From: Bacteroidales bacterium
GTDB taxonomy: Bacteria > Bacteroidota > Bacteroidia > Bacteroidales > JAAUTT01
DNA: 7,102 nucleotides
Reading direction: 5' to 3'
Assembly (NCBI GenBank): GCA_012031335.1
Contig: JAAUTT010000220.1
Coordinates: 1-7,102, forward strand
The notes under the pieces are model-generated. The model had not been told where the DNA came from and did not search any database. It saw only the letters and a program-made list of their open reading frames with translations. How positions within the stretch are numbered: the stretch's first letter is position 1; every line of letters starts with the position of its first letter. The translations under genes and the position numbers were made by a program. Positions 1-7,102 of this stretch are shown one piece after another.

Positions 1-126
1 TCGGCAGTAGGATACGACTGGGATGTAAAGGGATTGCGTACCATACGGTCGTAAAAGAAACGCAGATTAAAAACTTTCGGATAAATTATAATCGGCAGCA
101 AATTTTATGGATACGGCATTTTGCCC
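1..126 (-). CDS. sprA: SprA extreme C-terminal piece, in two frames
   Basis: From 126 downward one frame reads GQNAVSIKFAADYNLSESF. At the AAAAA run at 69-73 one base appears extra, and the next frame continues NLRFFYDRMVRNPFTSQSYPTA to the edge, leaving two bases of a further codon. Together this is the conserved SprA C-terminus (a TAGQ-type motif, an IK-x-x-ADY strand, then FYD and SYPTA). The usual ending, a short TNFGVS-like strand with a terminal aromatic-containing segment, lies beyond position 1. No ORF caller would report this piece, because neither half has a start and the stop at 105-107 falls in the wrong frame. Confidence 0.82.
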
Positions 127-3100
127 TGTGCAGCCTGTGGGTCGCCATCGAGCTTGCGGACAATAACCTTGTTGTCGCGGATGGATACATCGGCAGTTAA
201 ATTAAGGTCACTCTTGAAAGAGCGCTGTCCATCGCCCGATTTCACAATAAACTGAACATCTTTAAACTTATAACCGCTACCAATAACAATGTCGTTATTA
301 CTGGTTTCGGTTATCTGGTAGCTCGACAAGCTCAGAACAATGTTTCTGCTTTTACGGTATTCAAAGCGTGTAAGCAACGAATTTTTCCAGGTGATATCCA
401 CATTTAAAAGTGGTCCGAACTGCTCGTTGATCGATACCGAATTAATTTCGACAGGTCCCAGGAAATTGTTCTGCAAATCGCGCATAAAACTCAGTCCGGA
501 TTCAAGGTCGTAATCAATATAAAAATCCGGATTCGAAAGGTAGTTGCCTATATTATAGGTTGCTCTGTACGAATGGTTGATATTAACATTGCGGGTATAC
601 TTTTTAACGAATTCAATTTTGGAAAGTCCATCGAAAGTTATGCGCCAGTTGGGGCGTATATTCAGATACGAAGGAATATTCGACAATTTAATATTGTCAG
701 GATCGGAACCTCCATATGCTGCCATAAAAGCAGGGATAAGCACTTGTTGCGAATATTCGTTATATCCATTTTTTGTTCCATTTACAAGAGGATTACCATC
801 GACGTCAGTATCAGGATCGTAGCCCGGGATTGCATTATCTCTATTTCCTGCCAGCCGGTCAATGATCTTGTATCGGTACGATTTAAATTTTTCAAAGGCC
901 GGTGAGTTTTCATAACTCTCTCTGGTAAATTTCTCGAAGGCACTGCCAAAAGCAATAAAAGACATACTAAAATTACCATTACGCATGTATCCGCGTGTGG
1001 AATCGGGGAAAGTACCATCAGCTTCAGCAATATAATATGAGCTTTCGTTGCGGGTATAGGTTCTCAAAGCTGTTAATTCAATTTTCAATCCAGGGATCGG
1101 TTCAAAATTAGCCCTTCCGTTAAAGGTTTCGTTGTGAGTAAGGAGAAAGGGATTATTCTGATAAGTACTGGTTGTTATCCAGCCGTATTCTGTTGCTGCT
1201 TTCCTGGCTATATCCTTATCCTGAAACCCAAGGATAAAGGGAAGCCCCGGAGCAAACATTCCTTCTTCTTTTATCATTCCCAAAATACTAGTTTTGGGAG
1301 TGTACCCCGGTAATAACGTACCCTGTGTTCTGGAGTAGGAGAAAGAAACATTTTTTAAACCTAGCAGTGCCCGGGTAGTATGTTCAAAGAAAATGATAAT
1401 GGGGTTAGGACTAACTTCAACGGTGCCTTCGATGAGAACGCGCACATTATTATAGCTGCTGTCGGGGGTAAAACTTATTTTATTCTCGTTTACAATTTCA
1501 TTTTTACCCTTAATTTCTTTGTTTTCCCCGTCGAAAAATTTCACAACCACTTCTTCAGTCGATAATTTGTGAAAGATTACCCTGGGTTCCCCGGCTCTCA
1601 GCACCATATTAGACCGGTCGTACATTACCTTTTTGGTTTTTTTCTTCTGCTGGTTCTTAACATTTACCGGTTGAAGCAGTCGTTTAAAATAGGCTACTTT
1701 ATTATACAGGGTGGTTAACGTGAATTGTCCGTTTAGTTGCAGGGTATTGGAGTTTTTTATACTGTTACCAATGTTGTATTCGTTTATTGGCGCTGCATCC
1801 CAGGTATAGGAACCCGTATAGCGGATCGACGATGATGTCCAGTCGAGTAAAGGTATTTTGTTTAAAGGAAGCGTATAGGTAAGGTTAATGTCATGGAAAT
1901 ACTGAGTAGTGCGTCCGAATCGGGTGATTTCTTTCCATACAGCGTCTTTCCATTTTTCATATTCACTTTTCATATACCTGTTTACAACCTCAATATCTTC
2001 GGGTTCATCTATCCGGGCAAGGTTGGATGCTGTGAAGTCGATTTTGATTGACCTTGTCAGGTCGTAGCTAAGTTCATAATTCCTGTTCCAGAGGAAATCC
2101 TTACTTACTGTAGGTGTGATAGTACTCCCAAAACTATTGATATTCCTGAGCGTTATTTCGCGATAATTACGGGTGAGTTCAGTACGGAATCCCATAGATG
2201 TTGGCCCAAGGTTGAAATTGAAATCCTTGATAAGCTTTTAAATATTTATTATTAAATATTTTGGTTTTCTGGAAAGGTTGAATTGTTTTTTGGGCGGCCG
2301 GTAAAATTATACATTATACCACCATGATAACGTTTATCAATACTCCTTTCGGTGCGGATATTATGACTATAAGTTTCGTTGAAAGCATAGTTGAACGACC
2401 AGTTGGATATGTCGTAAAAATGGGGTTTACCATCCATTTTATTTATCCGGACATTGGTAAAGTTTAGGCTTCGCCGCATTACATAATCGCGTGACAATCT
2501 GATAATACTGTCGCGTTCGGCTTTATTGGCGGCATTATCCAAGGCGGCTTGCAATGGGATATCAGGATCGAGCGGATTATACTCAGGATCGGTAAACGAC
2601 TCCGAATAACCTATATACATGGGTATTTGTACGCCCGATTTTTCAGGAAAGAATTTACCTAATTCCAGATTCGATGAAATATCATAGGTGTTTATCTCCT
2701 CTTTACTCCGTTCGTTTACTTTCTGATCAATACTTCCAAAACCGGGTTTCAAAGTGCTGCCGGCAATACTAAGGGTTCCCAGGTCGGCAAGTTTGGTTAT
2801 CACTCTTGCATTAGCGGCCCATCCGCCTTTTTCGTTAAAATTGGTTAATCTTAACTCGTTAACCCAAACTTCGGCGCTACGGGTTGAACCGTGAGTTCCC
2901 TTGTTTTTGGGATAACGTATTCCGATCATCATGGTACGTACATTGCTCAGATTAGGGTTACCACAGATATAGTAAGTATAGGGCGTTCCATCAATCTGGT
3001 AATCGAAAATTGTGGAATAGGTGATGGTTGTATTGGGTACACGCATTAAATCGTTTCGGGCTTGTTTTACCCGTTGAAAATCCTCGAATGCAAAATCTAT

Positions 3101-6100
3101 CCGGTTTTCGAGTGGCCATACGGCTCTTCGGTCTTCATCACTGTTGTTGCTGTAATTGCTTTTGTGCCGTGTAAGTTTTAAAGGTACTTCTATTTCGTAG
3201 TAATTATTGCGGTAATCAGATCCCATTCTGATGAACAGGGTTATTTCATCATCCTTTAAGGAAGATCCCGCTCCTGGAATATCTTCGGCATGAACTTCCA
3301 TTTGAAGTCGTTTATACTGCCTTACATCCAGGTCCATGGTTTTGTAAGCCGCCCGGGCGTCGCCATTCAAAAGATTGTTGACTTTCAGCACCATCGATTG
3401 CTCGTTAAGCTGGGTGAGCTGTGGATTTTGCGGATCGATTACCCGGTCAATTCCCGGAGGTAAAACGTAATTTACCGGCGATTTCTGAGCATTTTCTTCG
3501 ATATTGACTGATGATATCTCAAAAGTACCTTCCTTTTCTTCAGGAACCGAATAGCTCTGGCCTCCTTCGCGTAAGGAAAGATTGTATTTTCTCCATTCGC
3601 CTCTTACCAGTTCCAGTTTTGCAAATCTTAAAATAACAGAGTCCTGAAATCCCTGCATAAACATTCTCATAAACCTGATGGACTTAAAGTCCTGGATGTT
3701 GCCAATTGTTTTTCAGGTTCTGTAATGGGTATTCTGAACTGAAACCAGCGGACATTTACAAGGGTATCGGAAGCAGTTTCGGTAGTTACAGAAACAGGGT
3801 TCACCACAATATCGGTAATGTAATTGCGGCCCACTTCTCTCAATGCTTCGGGCGAAATATCTACAGAATACTGATAATAGCTTTCACCTTCGCTGATTGT
3901 ATTGTCGCGGTTTATGTCTTCTGAGTTAGGTAAGCTGGTTCCTGATGCTGTTATGTCGGAATTTGCCTGAAGTGCCGGAGAATTACCTTCGTAGCCGTTA
4001 TAGCGTTTATATCTTTCGAGAATACCCAGTCTTGCCTGGTCGTAATCCGAACCCCTGTAATAATGGAAATTGTCGTTCGACGGGTCCTGAATTATCTGAT
4101 CCAATGCAGTTTGATCCGTAACTGTACCCCGGATCGATTCGATAAAGTCGTTAAAGAAATTTCTTTCGTCATCGTCATTCAGCCCATCCAAACCGATATC
4201 CTGATATTGCCTGCTGTCGGGGTCATTGTCAAATGAGTTGGTTACTGTTTGAGCGGTAATATCCGGAATTCTTCCCCAGGCTGAGGAGTCTATAGAACCC
4301 AGATCTGCCGATTTTGGCAAACCGTTTTCGTACGATTTTCTCGAGTCTTTCAATACATCCTCCGAAACATTTCCAAGGTTGAAGTAAAGTTTACCATTAT
4401 TAGCACTGGTTGAGTCCATAACAAAAGGATCCATTATCCAAAACTCAATAAACTGCACATTGGCAGCTTCAAAATCATTGGTGAGTACTTCTCTCATAAT
4501 CCCCGCCCCATCGACGCTGAGGATTGAGCAATTTCCCAAAGGGATCGAGACTGGTATCGTAGTTATACGGGCCCCTTTCTTGTGGATAATAGGCTACATT
4601 GAGTACCTGTATATTCGAAGGGAGGTTGCTTGGGTTGGAAACACCCTTGAAAATTTCTTTTTCCTGAACTTCTCTTGTAAACGGATTGGATGTTTGTATA
4701 TCATTTTTTTGATGTGTTCGGGGTTGCCGATGTATTGCGTAAAACAAAGGATCGATCACATACCAGGCTAGTTTAGCCCGATTATAACCATATCGCAGGT
4801 CGTTTGTAAAATCGGCTTCGGGAACATATCACTTTGCCCCTGTGGGGTACTGGCTAGCGACCATGCTGGGTACGACTTCATTTCGTACGATGTTTCACTT
4901 CCTTCAAAATCGTCAATGTAGGAGGTACCGGCTTTTTTTATAGCTTTGGAATGGCCAGGGATAAGATGTGCAAATTCTCCTTCGAATGTAATGGTCGAAG
5001 GTTCCTTGGTTTGAAGGAAGGGAAGTTTATCAATCAAAGAGGTAAGTAGTTGCGACTCGGTTGTATAAGTTCCGTTAACGCCCCAGATGGTGTTGGAAAT
5101 AGGTTCATCTCCAATATTTACCTTTTGGGTCAGGGGACGTTCGGAAAGGTGAAGTACTGTACCTCCAATAATAAAATTATCGTTGAACCTGTAATCCAGG
5201 TGCGTTCCAACCAGTGTTTTGGTCTGGATATTAAAAAGAGAATTGCTTTCGAGCGAGATTTTGATTGGTGTTCCTGATTCGAGCAAACCCTGGTTGATTA
5301 TTTTTACCCGTCCAAGCATGTAATCAACAGTATAATCGATGTTTTCGGTAAGTTTCATCCCACCCGCAGTAACTACTACCGATCCTTGCGGAACGTTGGG
5401 GGCATTGAGCGAAATTTCGGAACTGGACGAAGACTGGTACCTCCCGGCAATCTTGAATTTATTGCGCTCCGCCTCCAGTTGCGCCTTCGTTTGGGTCGAA
5501 TCGTAAAGCTCACGGAAAACATATTTTTTTCGTACCAGGGTGTCTACTCCCTTACCTTTCAGGTATTCGTTCAGTGTTTTACCAAATGGTTCCAGCGTGG
5601 GGAAGAAAATTCGCCCGTTCGACTGGTTAATAGTTATACCTTCAATAAAGTCAAAAACCCCATCGGGTGAAGGATCCTGCTGACTGTTTATTTTATCCAG
5701 TTTAAGCGCCCGTATAAGTATTTGTTTGTCCTTATCTTCAGGGATGTAATTGATGGCGTTGCCTGTTTTATCGTCCTGATAAAGCACATGCAGTTCGAAA
5801 TCATCGGGCGAAACCTGATATGCTCCAATGGCATATACGTTTTTCATCATTAGTTTCCAGGTAGGGAGCTTTGGTGTTAAATTGGTGGCTTTAATAAGTT
5901 TTAGCACCAGGGCTTGGGGAGATGTAATCCCCGAAGTAGACAGTTCCCCCACACGGAAAGTTTTACCATTATAGGTGTATTCATAGGCAACAGCCAGAAT
6001 TTCGTCCGAATTAAGTGATGTATTCAATGAAATATATCCCAGCTTTTCGTTAAGGGTGAATTCCCGTTCGGTGAGCCTGCGTGCATTCTCTACTTTTCGT

Positions 6101-7102
6101 AATCCTGACCCGAAAAGAATCCCTGCTTGAAAGCGGGGCAAGAGCTTTTATTACATTTTTAATATCGCGTGCAGCATAGGTATTGATAACCGAATTGTAT
6201 AATCCGTTAATTTCGTTAAAAGGAACATTAAAAGAAGTATTGGAAGCTCTAAACTCCGGTACTTTATTATGAACCACCTTTTCTCCCAAATCCATAAATG
6301 CTACTATGTTTCGGGTATTTTCGTAATTACTGCTTTTATTGGTAACCCAAACCTCAATTTTGGTGATGGTAATATCCGAATTTACAGCCGGCAGGGTCGA
6401 AAGGGCCTCTTCGTATTTATTTCTGAAGTGCTGCGACAGGAAAAAGTGCTTGTTGGCATCGTACTTGTCAATCTGCAATTCATACTCTTCCTGCTGGGCT
6501 CCTCCTTTCACTTCAATTACACTCGATTCTCCTTTTTGCTGCGAGAGTACAGTGGTCATATAAAGTTTACCGAATTGCATTTCGGTTTTTAATCCAAATA
6601 AGCTTTGGCTACCCGTTATAAGCGATCCTGTGAGCGGTAACGAAACATTTCCGGCTTCTATCTTTTTAATAATCTCGTCTTCTTTCCCGTTATACTCAAG
6701 TTTGGTTTTATTTTCAAAGTCGAAAGTAGCTTCTGTATTATATTGCACCCCCAGTTTCATTTTATCACCAATGGAACCGGTTACATTCATGGTTATTTTT
6801 TCCTGAAAGTCGAAAGTGGTTGTTTTTCTTAGCCTTTCGCTGATATTTGGGTTGTTGATTTTTGAAGTATTTATACCAAAAATAAGTTCGGCCGATCCCT
6901 GCGGAACAATATTGATGGTATTTGTACCAAATATTTTATCGAAAGCTTCGCTGCCAACATTAATACTTTTCATGAGGGGCGAACGGCGATCTATAGTTTC
7001 GCTTTTACTGCGCTGTGTCCAGTTGTCCTGCTTTATCTTTTGAAATTCGTAAGCTTTATACTCATTGGGAGTCATGGAGTAAGGAAGGCTGTAATCGAGC
7101 TT
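1..7102 (-). CDS. sprA: SprA/Sov, T9SS outer-membrane translocon (partial at both ends, frameshifted)
   Basis: This entry joins all pieces below into one gene. In the family, SprA is a very large (about 36-strand) outer-membrane beta-barrel through which folded T9SS cargo crosses the outer membrane; it works with PorV and a plug protein, and in Flavobacterium is also needed for gliding. What I see: conserved SprA blocks in the right order and without gaps, including PQGSAELIFG, NTEATFDFEN, EDEIIKKIEAGNV, VPQGSVVVTAGG, YIDDFEGS, RGPYNYD, TNDFEAANV, EDINRDN, ELVRGEWRKY, LIKDFNFN, GTLLPGY, EQFGPLL, DVSIRDN and SQSYPTA. The frame is open to 7102 and runs off at 1, so both termini are missing. Twelve single-base indels split it. 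Correcting them gives about 2368 residues, consistent in phase at both edges. I favour sequencing error over true inactivation because coding sequence between breaks is conserved and most breaks lie in base runs. No start, ribosome binding site or stop of the real gene is in the window. Confidence 0.95.
127..2238 (-). CDS. sprA: SprA C-terminal barrel half (fragment F)
   Basis: About 703 residues. Homology begins at LIKDFNFNLGPTS, upstream of the methionine at 2193-2195, which is therefore internal. Blocks: MGFRTELTRNYREI, SYDLTRSIKIDFTASNLARIDEP, WKEITRFGRTTQYFHDINLTY, YTGSYTWDAAP, then a lysine-rich hydrophilic insertion (about 1400-1660), GLKNVSFSYSRTQGTLLPGY, GMFAPGLPFILGFQD, NFEPIPGLKIELTA, SPAFEKFKSYRYKII, VNINHSYRATYNIGNY, INSVSINEQFGPLLNVDITW, LLTRFEYRKSRNIVLSLS, GSGYKFKDVQF and SDLNLTADVSIRDN. 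Regular alternating strands fit the closing strands of the barrel. The stop at 105-107 is not the gene's stop: from about 127-131 the homologous reading moves one frame over, so the final QGKMPYP is artefact. Confidence 0.93.
789..818 (-). other. Acidic loop DPDTDVDGNP
   Basis: D-P-D-T-D-V-D-G-N-P, in fragment F, alternates aspartates as in thrombospondin type 3 or EF-hand-like calcium loops (DxDxDG). It sits between barrel strand blocks, so it is probably in an exposed loop. Calcium binding is inferred from the pattern only. Confidence 0.45.
1400..1660 (-). other. Lysine-rich hydrophilic insertion in the C-terminal barrel half
   Basis: About 87 residues between barrel strand blocks. They begin NQQKKKTKKVMYDRSNM and continue through RVIFHKLSTEEVVVKFFD and KNEIVNENKISFTP to VLIEGTVEVSP. 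The first part is strongly basic; the rest has short alternating strands like a small beta sandwich or strand-rich loop. I believe many Bacteroidota SprA proteins carry an insertion here, but its function is unknown to me. It is probably soluble and not membrane-embedded. Confidence 0.5.
2236..2290 (-). CDS. sprA: SprA linking piece across three apparent tandem stops
   Basis: Fragment E's frame runs into TAA TAA TAA at about 2243-2251. One frame over, the same bases read TIQPFQKTKIFNNKYLK, and fragment F then continues LIKDFNFNLGPTSM. The joined sequence matches the SprA arrangement of a PF-K linker followed by LIKDFNF. It needs one extra base in TTTTTT at 2286-2291 and one extra base in TTTT at 2236-2239 (or two missing at either). 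The tandem stops are therefore an out-of-frame reading of an Asn-Asn-Lys stretch. Confidence 0.8.
2287..3703 (-). CDS. sprA: SprA second SprA_N-like repeat and barrel strands (fragment E)
   Basis: About 472 residues starting IGNIQDFKSIRFMRMFMQGF; the methionine at 3668-3670 is internal. Blocks in order: VILRFAKLELVRGEWRKYN, NYVLPPGIDRVIDPQNP, MVLKVNNLLNGDARAAYKTMDLD, ITLFIRMGSDYRNNYYEIEVPL, VWPLENRIDFAFEDF, IRYPKNKG, SAEVWVNELRLTNFNEKGGWAANA, GSIDQKVNERSKEEINTYDI, SNLELGKFFPEKSGVQIPMYIGYSE and HFYDISNWSFNYAFNETYSHN. The LDPQ-type and AEVWVNELR segments echo the EVWVTN part of fragment A, fitting the family's repeated SprA_N region. Homology ends at FTGRPK; the residues NNSTFPENQNI before the apparent stop are out of frame, because the run of six T at 2286-2291 seems to hold one base too many (or to lack two). 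Confidence 0.93.
3706..4500 (-). CDS. sprA: SprA central region with acidic loops (fragment D)
   Basis: About 265 residues beginning IMREVLTNDFEAANVQFIEFWIMDPF. The upstream residues MGNCSILSVDGAG in the same open frame are out of frame, so the apparent start near 4539 is not real. Later blocks: KLYFNLGNVSEDVL, WGRIPD, YQDIGLDGLNDDDE, FHYYRGSDYDQARLGILERYKRYNGYEGNS, EDINRDNTISEGESYYQYSV and VNVRWFQFRIPI. In SprA this stretch, which recurs with little change in the family, is the large acidic insertion between barrel segments, and is probably part of the soluble cap. Two aspartate-rich loops (4165-4203 and 3883-3921) look able to bind a divalent metal, which is inference. Homology ends at ITEPEKQ, where a base is missing in AATT at 3704-3707; the tail LATSRTLSPSGL is artefact and the true continuation is IGNIQDFKSIRF. 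Confidence 0.92.
3883..3921 (-). other. Acidic loop EDINRDNTISEGE
   Basis: The pattern D-x-N-x-D-N-x-I-S-E-x-E resembles a dockerin or EF-hand-like calcium loop and is well conserved in SprA. No helix pair typical of a true EF-hand is obvious next to it, so this is a loop resemblance, not a domain call. Confidence 0.45.
4165..4203 (-). other. Acidic loop QDIGLDGLNDDDE
   Basis: Five aspartates and one glutamate lie within thirteen residues of fragment D, spaced like a calcium-loop ligand set (D-x-x-x-D-G-x-x-D-D-D-E). The segment is familiar from SprA proteins. Metal binding is inferred from composition only. Confidence 0.4.
4502..4819 (-). CDS. sprA: SprA YVIDPLFY to RWGG section (fragment C)
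   Basis: About 107 residues once corrected. It begins EADFTNDLRYGYNRAKLAWY, runs through VIDPLFY, NPFTREVQEKEIF, LNVAYYPQERGPYNYD and NPQRRWGG, and follows directly on fragment B. The apparent start at 4757-4759 is the GTG valine codon of YVIDPLFY, not a start. This is the most damaged stretch of the window: six indels lie between 4501 and 4822. The open frame hides three of them (4704-4740), so eleven residues reading AIHRQPRTHQK are out of frame. Homology ends at the CCCC run at 4501-4504, where one base seems extra; removing it reads RWGG into IMREVLTNDFEA. The residues GDYERSTHQ that end the open frame are artefact. Confidence 0.88.
4704..4740 (-). other. sprA: Three compensating single-base deletions inside an open frame
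   Basis: The open frame reads DPLFY then AIHRQPRTHQK then NDIQTSN. Switching frame three times reads DPLFYRNTSATPEHIKKNDIQ, matching the SprA pattern of DPLFYRN followed by TPEHI. This needs one base missing near 4739, one from GGGG at 4720-4723 and one from the run of seven T at 4704-4710. The three losses add up to a whole codon, so the frame closes without a stop. Placement within a few bases is uncertain; the family pattern is recalled, not aligned. Confidence 0.75.
4820..6093 (-). CDS. sprA: SprA first barrel half and DDFEGS region (fragment B)
   Basis: About 424 residues starting at VENARRL. The apparent start near 6141 (a TTG read as Met, followed by PRFQ) is out of frame and not real. 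Order of blocks: NEKLGYISL, EILAVAYEYTYNG, LMMKNVYAIGAYQVSPDDF, DGVFDFIEG, NGRIFFPTLEPFG, ELYDSTQTKAQLEAERNKF, VPQGSVVVTAGGMKLTEN, DYTVDYMLGRVKIINQG, SERPLTQKVNIGDEPISN and YIDDFEGSETSYEMKSYPAW. All are typical SprA blocks. The alternating strand-like pattern and glycine-rich turns fit outer-membrane barrel strands with surface and periplasmic loops. Homology ends at SDMFP (4820-4822); the open frame's remaining residues (KPILQTTCDMVIIGLN) are a frameshift artefact caused by one base missing from the GGG run, since the next frame gives EADFTNDLRYGYNRAKLAWY. No break was noticed inside the fragment. Confidence 0.93.
6094..6134 (-). CDS. sprA: Short SprA linking piece between two frameshifts
   Basis: Neither flanking open frame carries this piece. 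The third minus-strand frame reads AFKQGFFSGQDYEK from 6134 down to about 6094, then hits a stop. The next frame takes over with VENARRL. The joined string QDYEKVENARRL fits the conserved SprA motif (a DYEKVENAR-type block) far better than the open-frame alternative GILFGSGLRKV. It implies one base missing from the GGGG at 6135-6138 and one from the TTTT at 6094-6097. The motif match is from memory of the family, not from an alignment. Confidence 0.75.
6137..7102 (-). CDS. sprA: SprA N-terminal section (fragment A)
   Basis: About 322 residues in frame from the window edge. An ATG at 7073-7075 is internal: nine in-frame residues (KLDYSLPYS) precede it and match the family, so it is not a start. 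Landmarks, in fragment numbering: PQGSAELIFG near 67-76, NTEATFDFEN near 121-130, EDEIIKKIEAGNV near 141-153, SQQKGES near 187-193, NKHFFLSQHFRNKY near 217-230 and EVWVTN near 250-255. These belong to the first conserved SprA_N-type region at the start of the barrel, with alternating polar and hydrophobic strands. The signal peptide and start lie beyond the window. Homology ends at IKALAP (about 6135), where a base appears to be missing from the GGGG run at 6135-6138. The frame stays open to 6050, but those last residues (from LSSRDS on) are out of frame and should not be annotated as protein. Confidence 0.93.

Noticed and set aside
573..905. Plus-strand open frame of 110 codons, and a second overlapping one at 577-822
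   Set aside because: Both lie opposite continuous conserved SprA coding sequence, show no recognisable domain, and overlap each other in different frames.
782..1030. Minus-strand open frame of 82 codons in another frame of the same strand
   Set aside because: The SprA frame is unbroken and conserved across this whole interval, so this is a shadow frame.
2196..2251. Possible intergenic spacer with an AT-rich terminator or promoter
   Set aside because: Another minus-strand frame carries conserved SprA sequence through it (KYLK, LIKDFNFN), so it is coding; the AT-richness comes from Asn, Lys and Ile codons.
2243..2251. Stop codon reassignment (TAA read as an amino acid)
   Set aside because: The homologous reading is in a different frame, and TAA never has to be read through within the corrected frame.
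4475..4539. Overlapping genes with a programmed frameshift
   Set aside because: There are twelve breaks of both signs at unrelated sites, with no slippery heptamer plus structure pattern. Recoding would not be used this often in one gene.
4460..4771. Plus-strand open frame of 103 codons
   Set aside because: It lies opposite the most frameshifted part of sprA. The minus strand still encodes conserved SprA residues throughout, so it is not a gene inserted there.
1..7102. A novel multi-gene system made of six adjacent proteins
   Set aside because: All six open frames are consecutive parts of one known protein family, in order and without gaps. No other gene, RNA, repeat array or mobile element was seen on either strand.

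Overview
The whole window is the interior of one very large gene on the minus strand. It encodes SprA (called Sov in Porphyromonas), the giant outer-membrane beta-barrel that forms the translocon of the type IX secretion system (T9SS). I identified it by recognising the family's conserved blocks along the entire length; no search was run. Type IX secretion is a trait of Bacteroidota and close relatives, so the source is very likely a member of that phylum. The AT-leaning composition (around 40% G+C by eye) fits. I cannot place it more finely.

Read from 7102 down to 1, the protein enters the window already in frame, so the start codon, signal peptide and roughly the first hundred residues lie beyond position 7102. 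It leaves at position 1 within the last conserved block, probably 15-20 residues before the stop. Between those edges homology is continuous, but the reading frame is broken. It appears as six sizeable open frames (about 6137-7102, 4820-6093, 4502-4819, 3706-4500, 2287-3703 and 127-2238), plus three short pieces that only appear on other frames (6094-6134, 2236-2290 and 1-126). I place twelve single-base indels: eight missing bases and four extra ones. Nine lie in runs of three or more identical bases. Three of the twelve cancel each other inside an apparently open frame (4704-4740) and would be missed by an ORF caller. Correcting all twelve gives 7106 bases, or 2368 codons plus two bases. This matches the phase I read independently at both edges, and the length suits a family of about 2,300-2,500 residues.

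The encoded sequence between indels is highly conserved, and I found no nonsense substitution in the corrected frame. The simplest reading is an intact sprA seen through uncorrected long-read or homopolymer sequencing errors, not six separate genes and not an old pseudogene. A recent pseudogene cannot be excluded from sequence alone.

There is no intergenic space. I see no RNA gene, promoter, terminator, mobile element or CRISPR array, and nothing on the plus strand that looks like a gene. I found no undescribed biological system; the useful result is the frame reconstruction and a few structural oddities of the protein.
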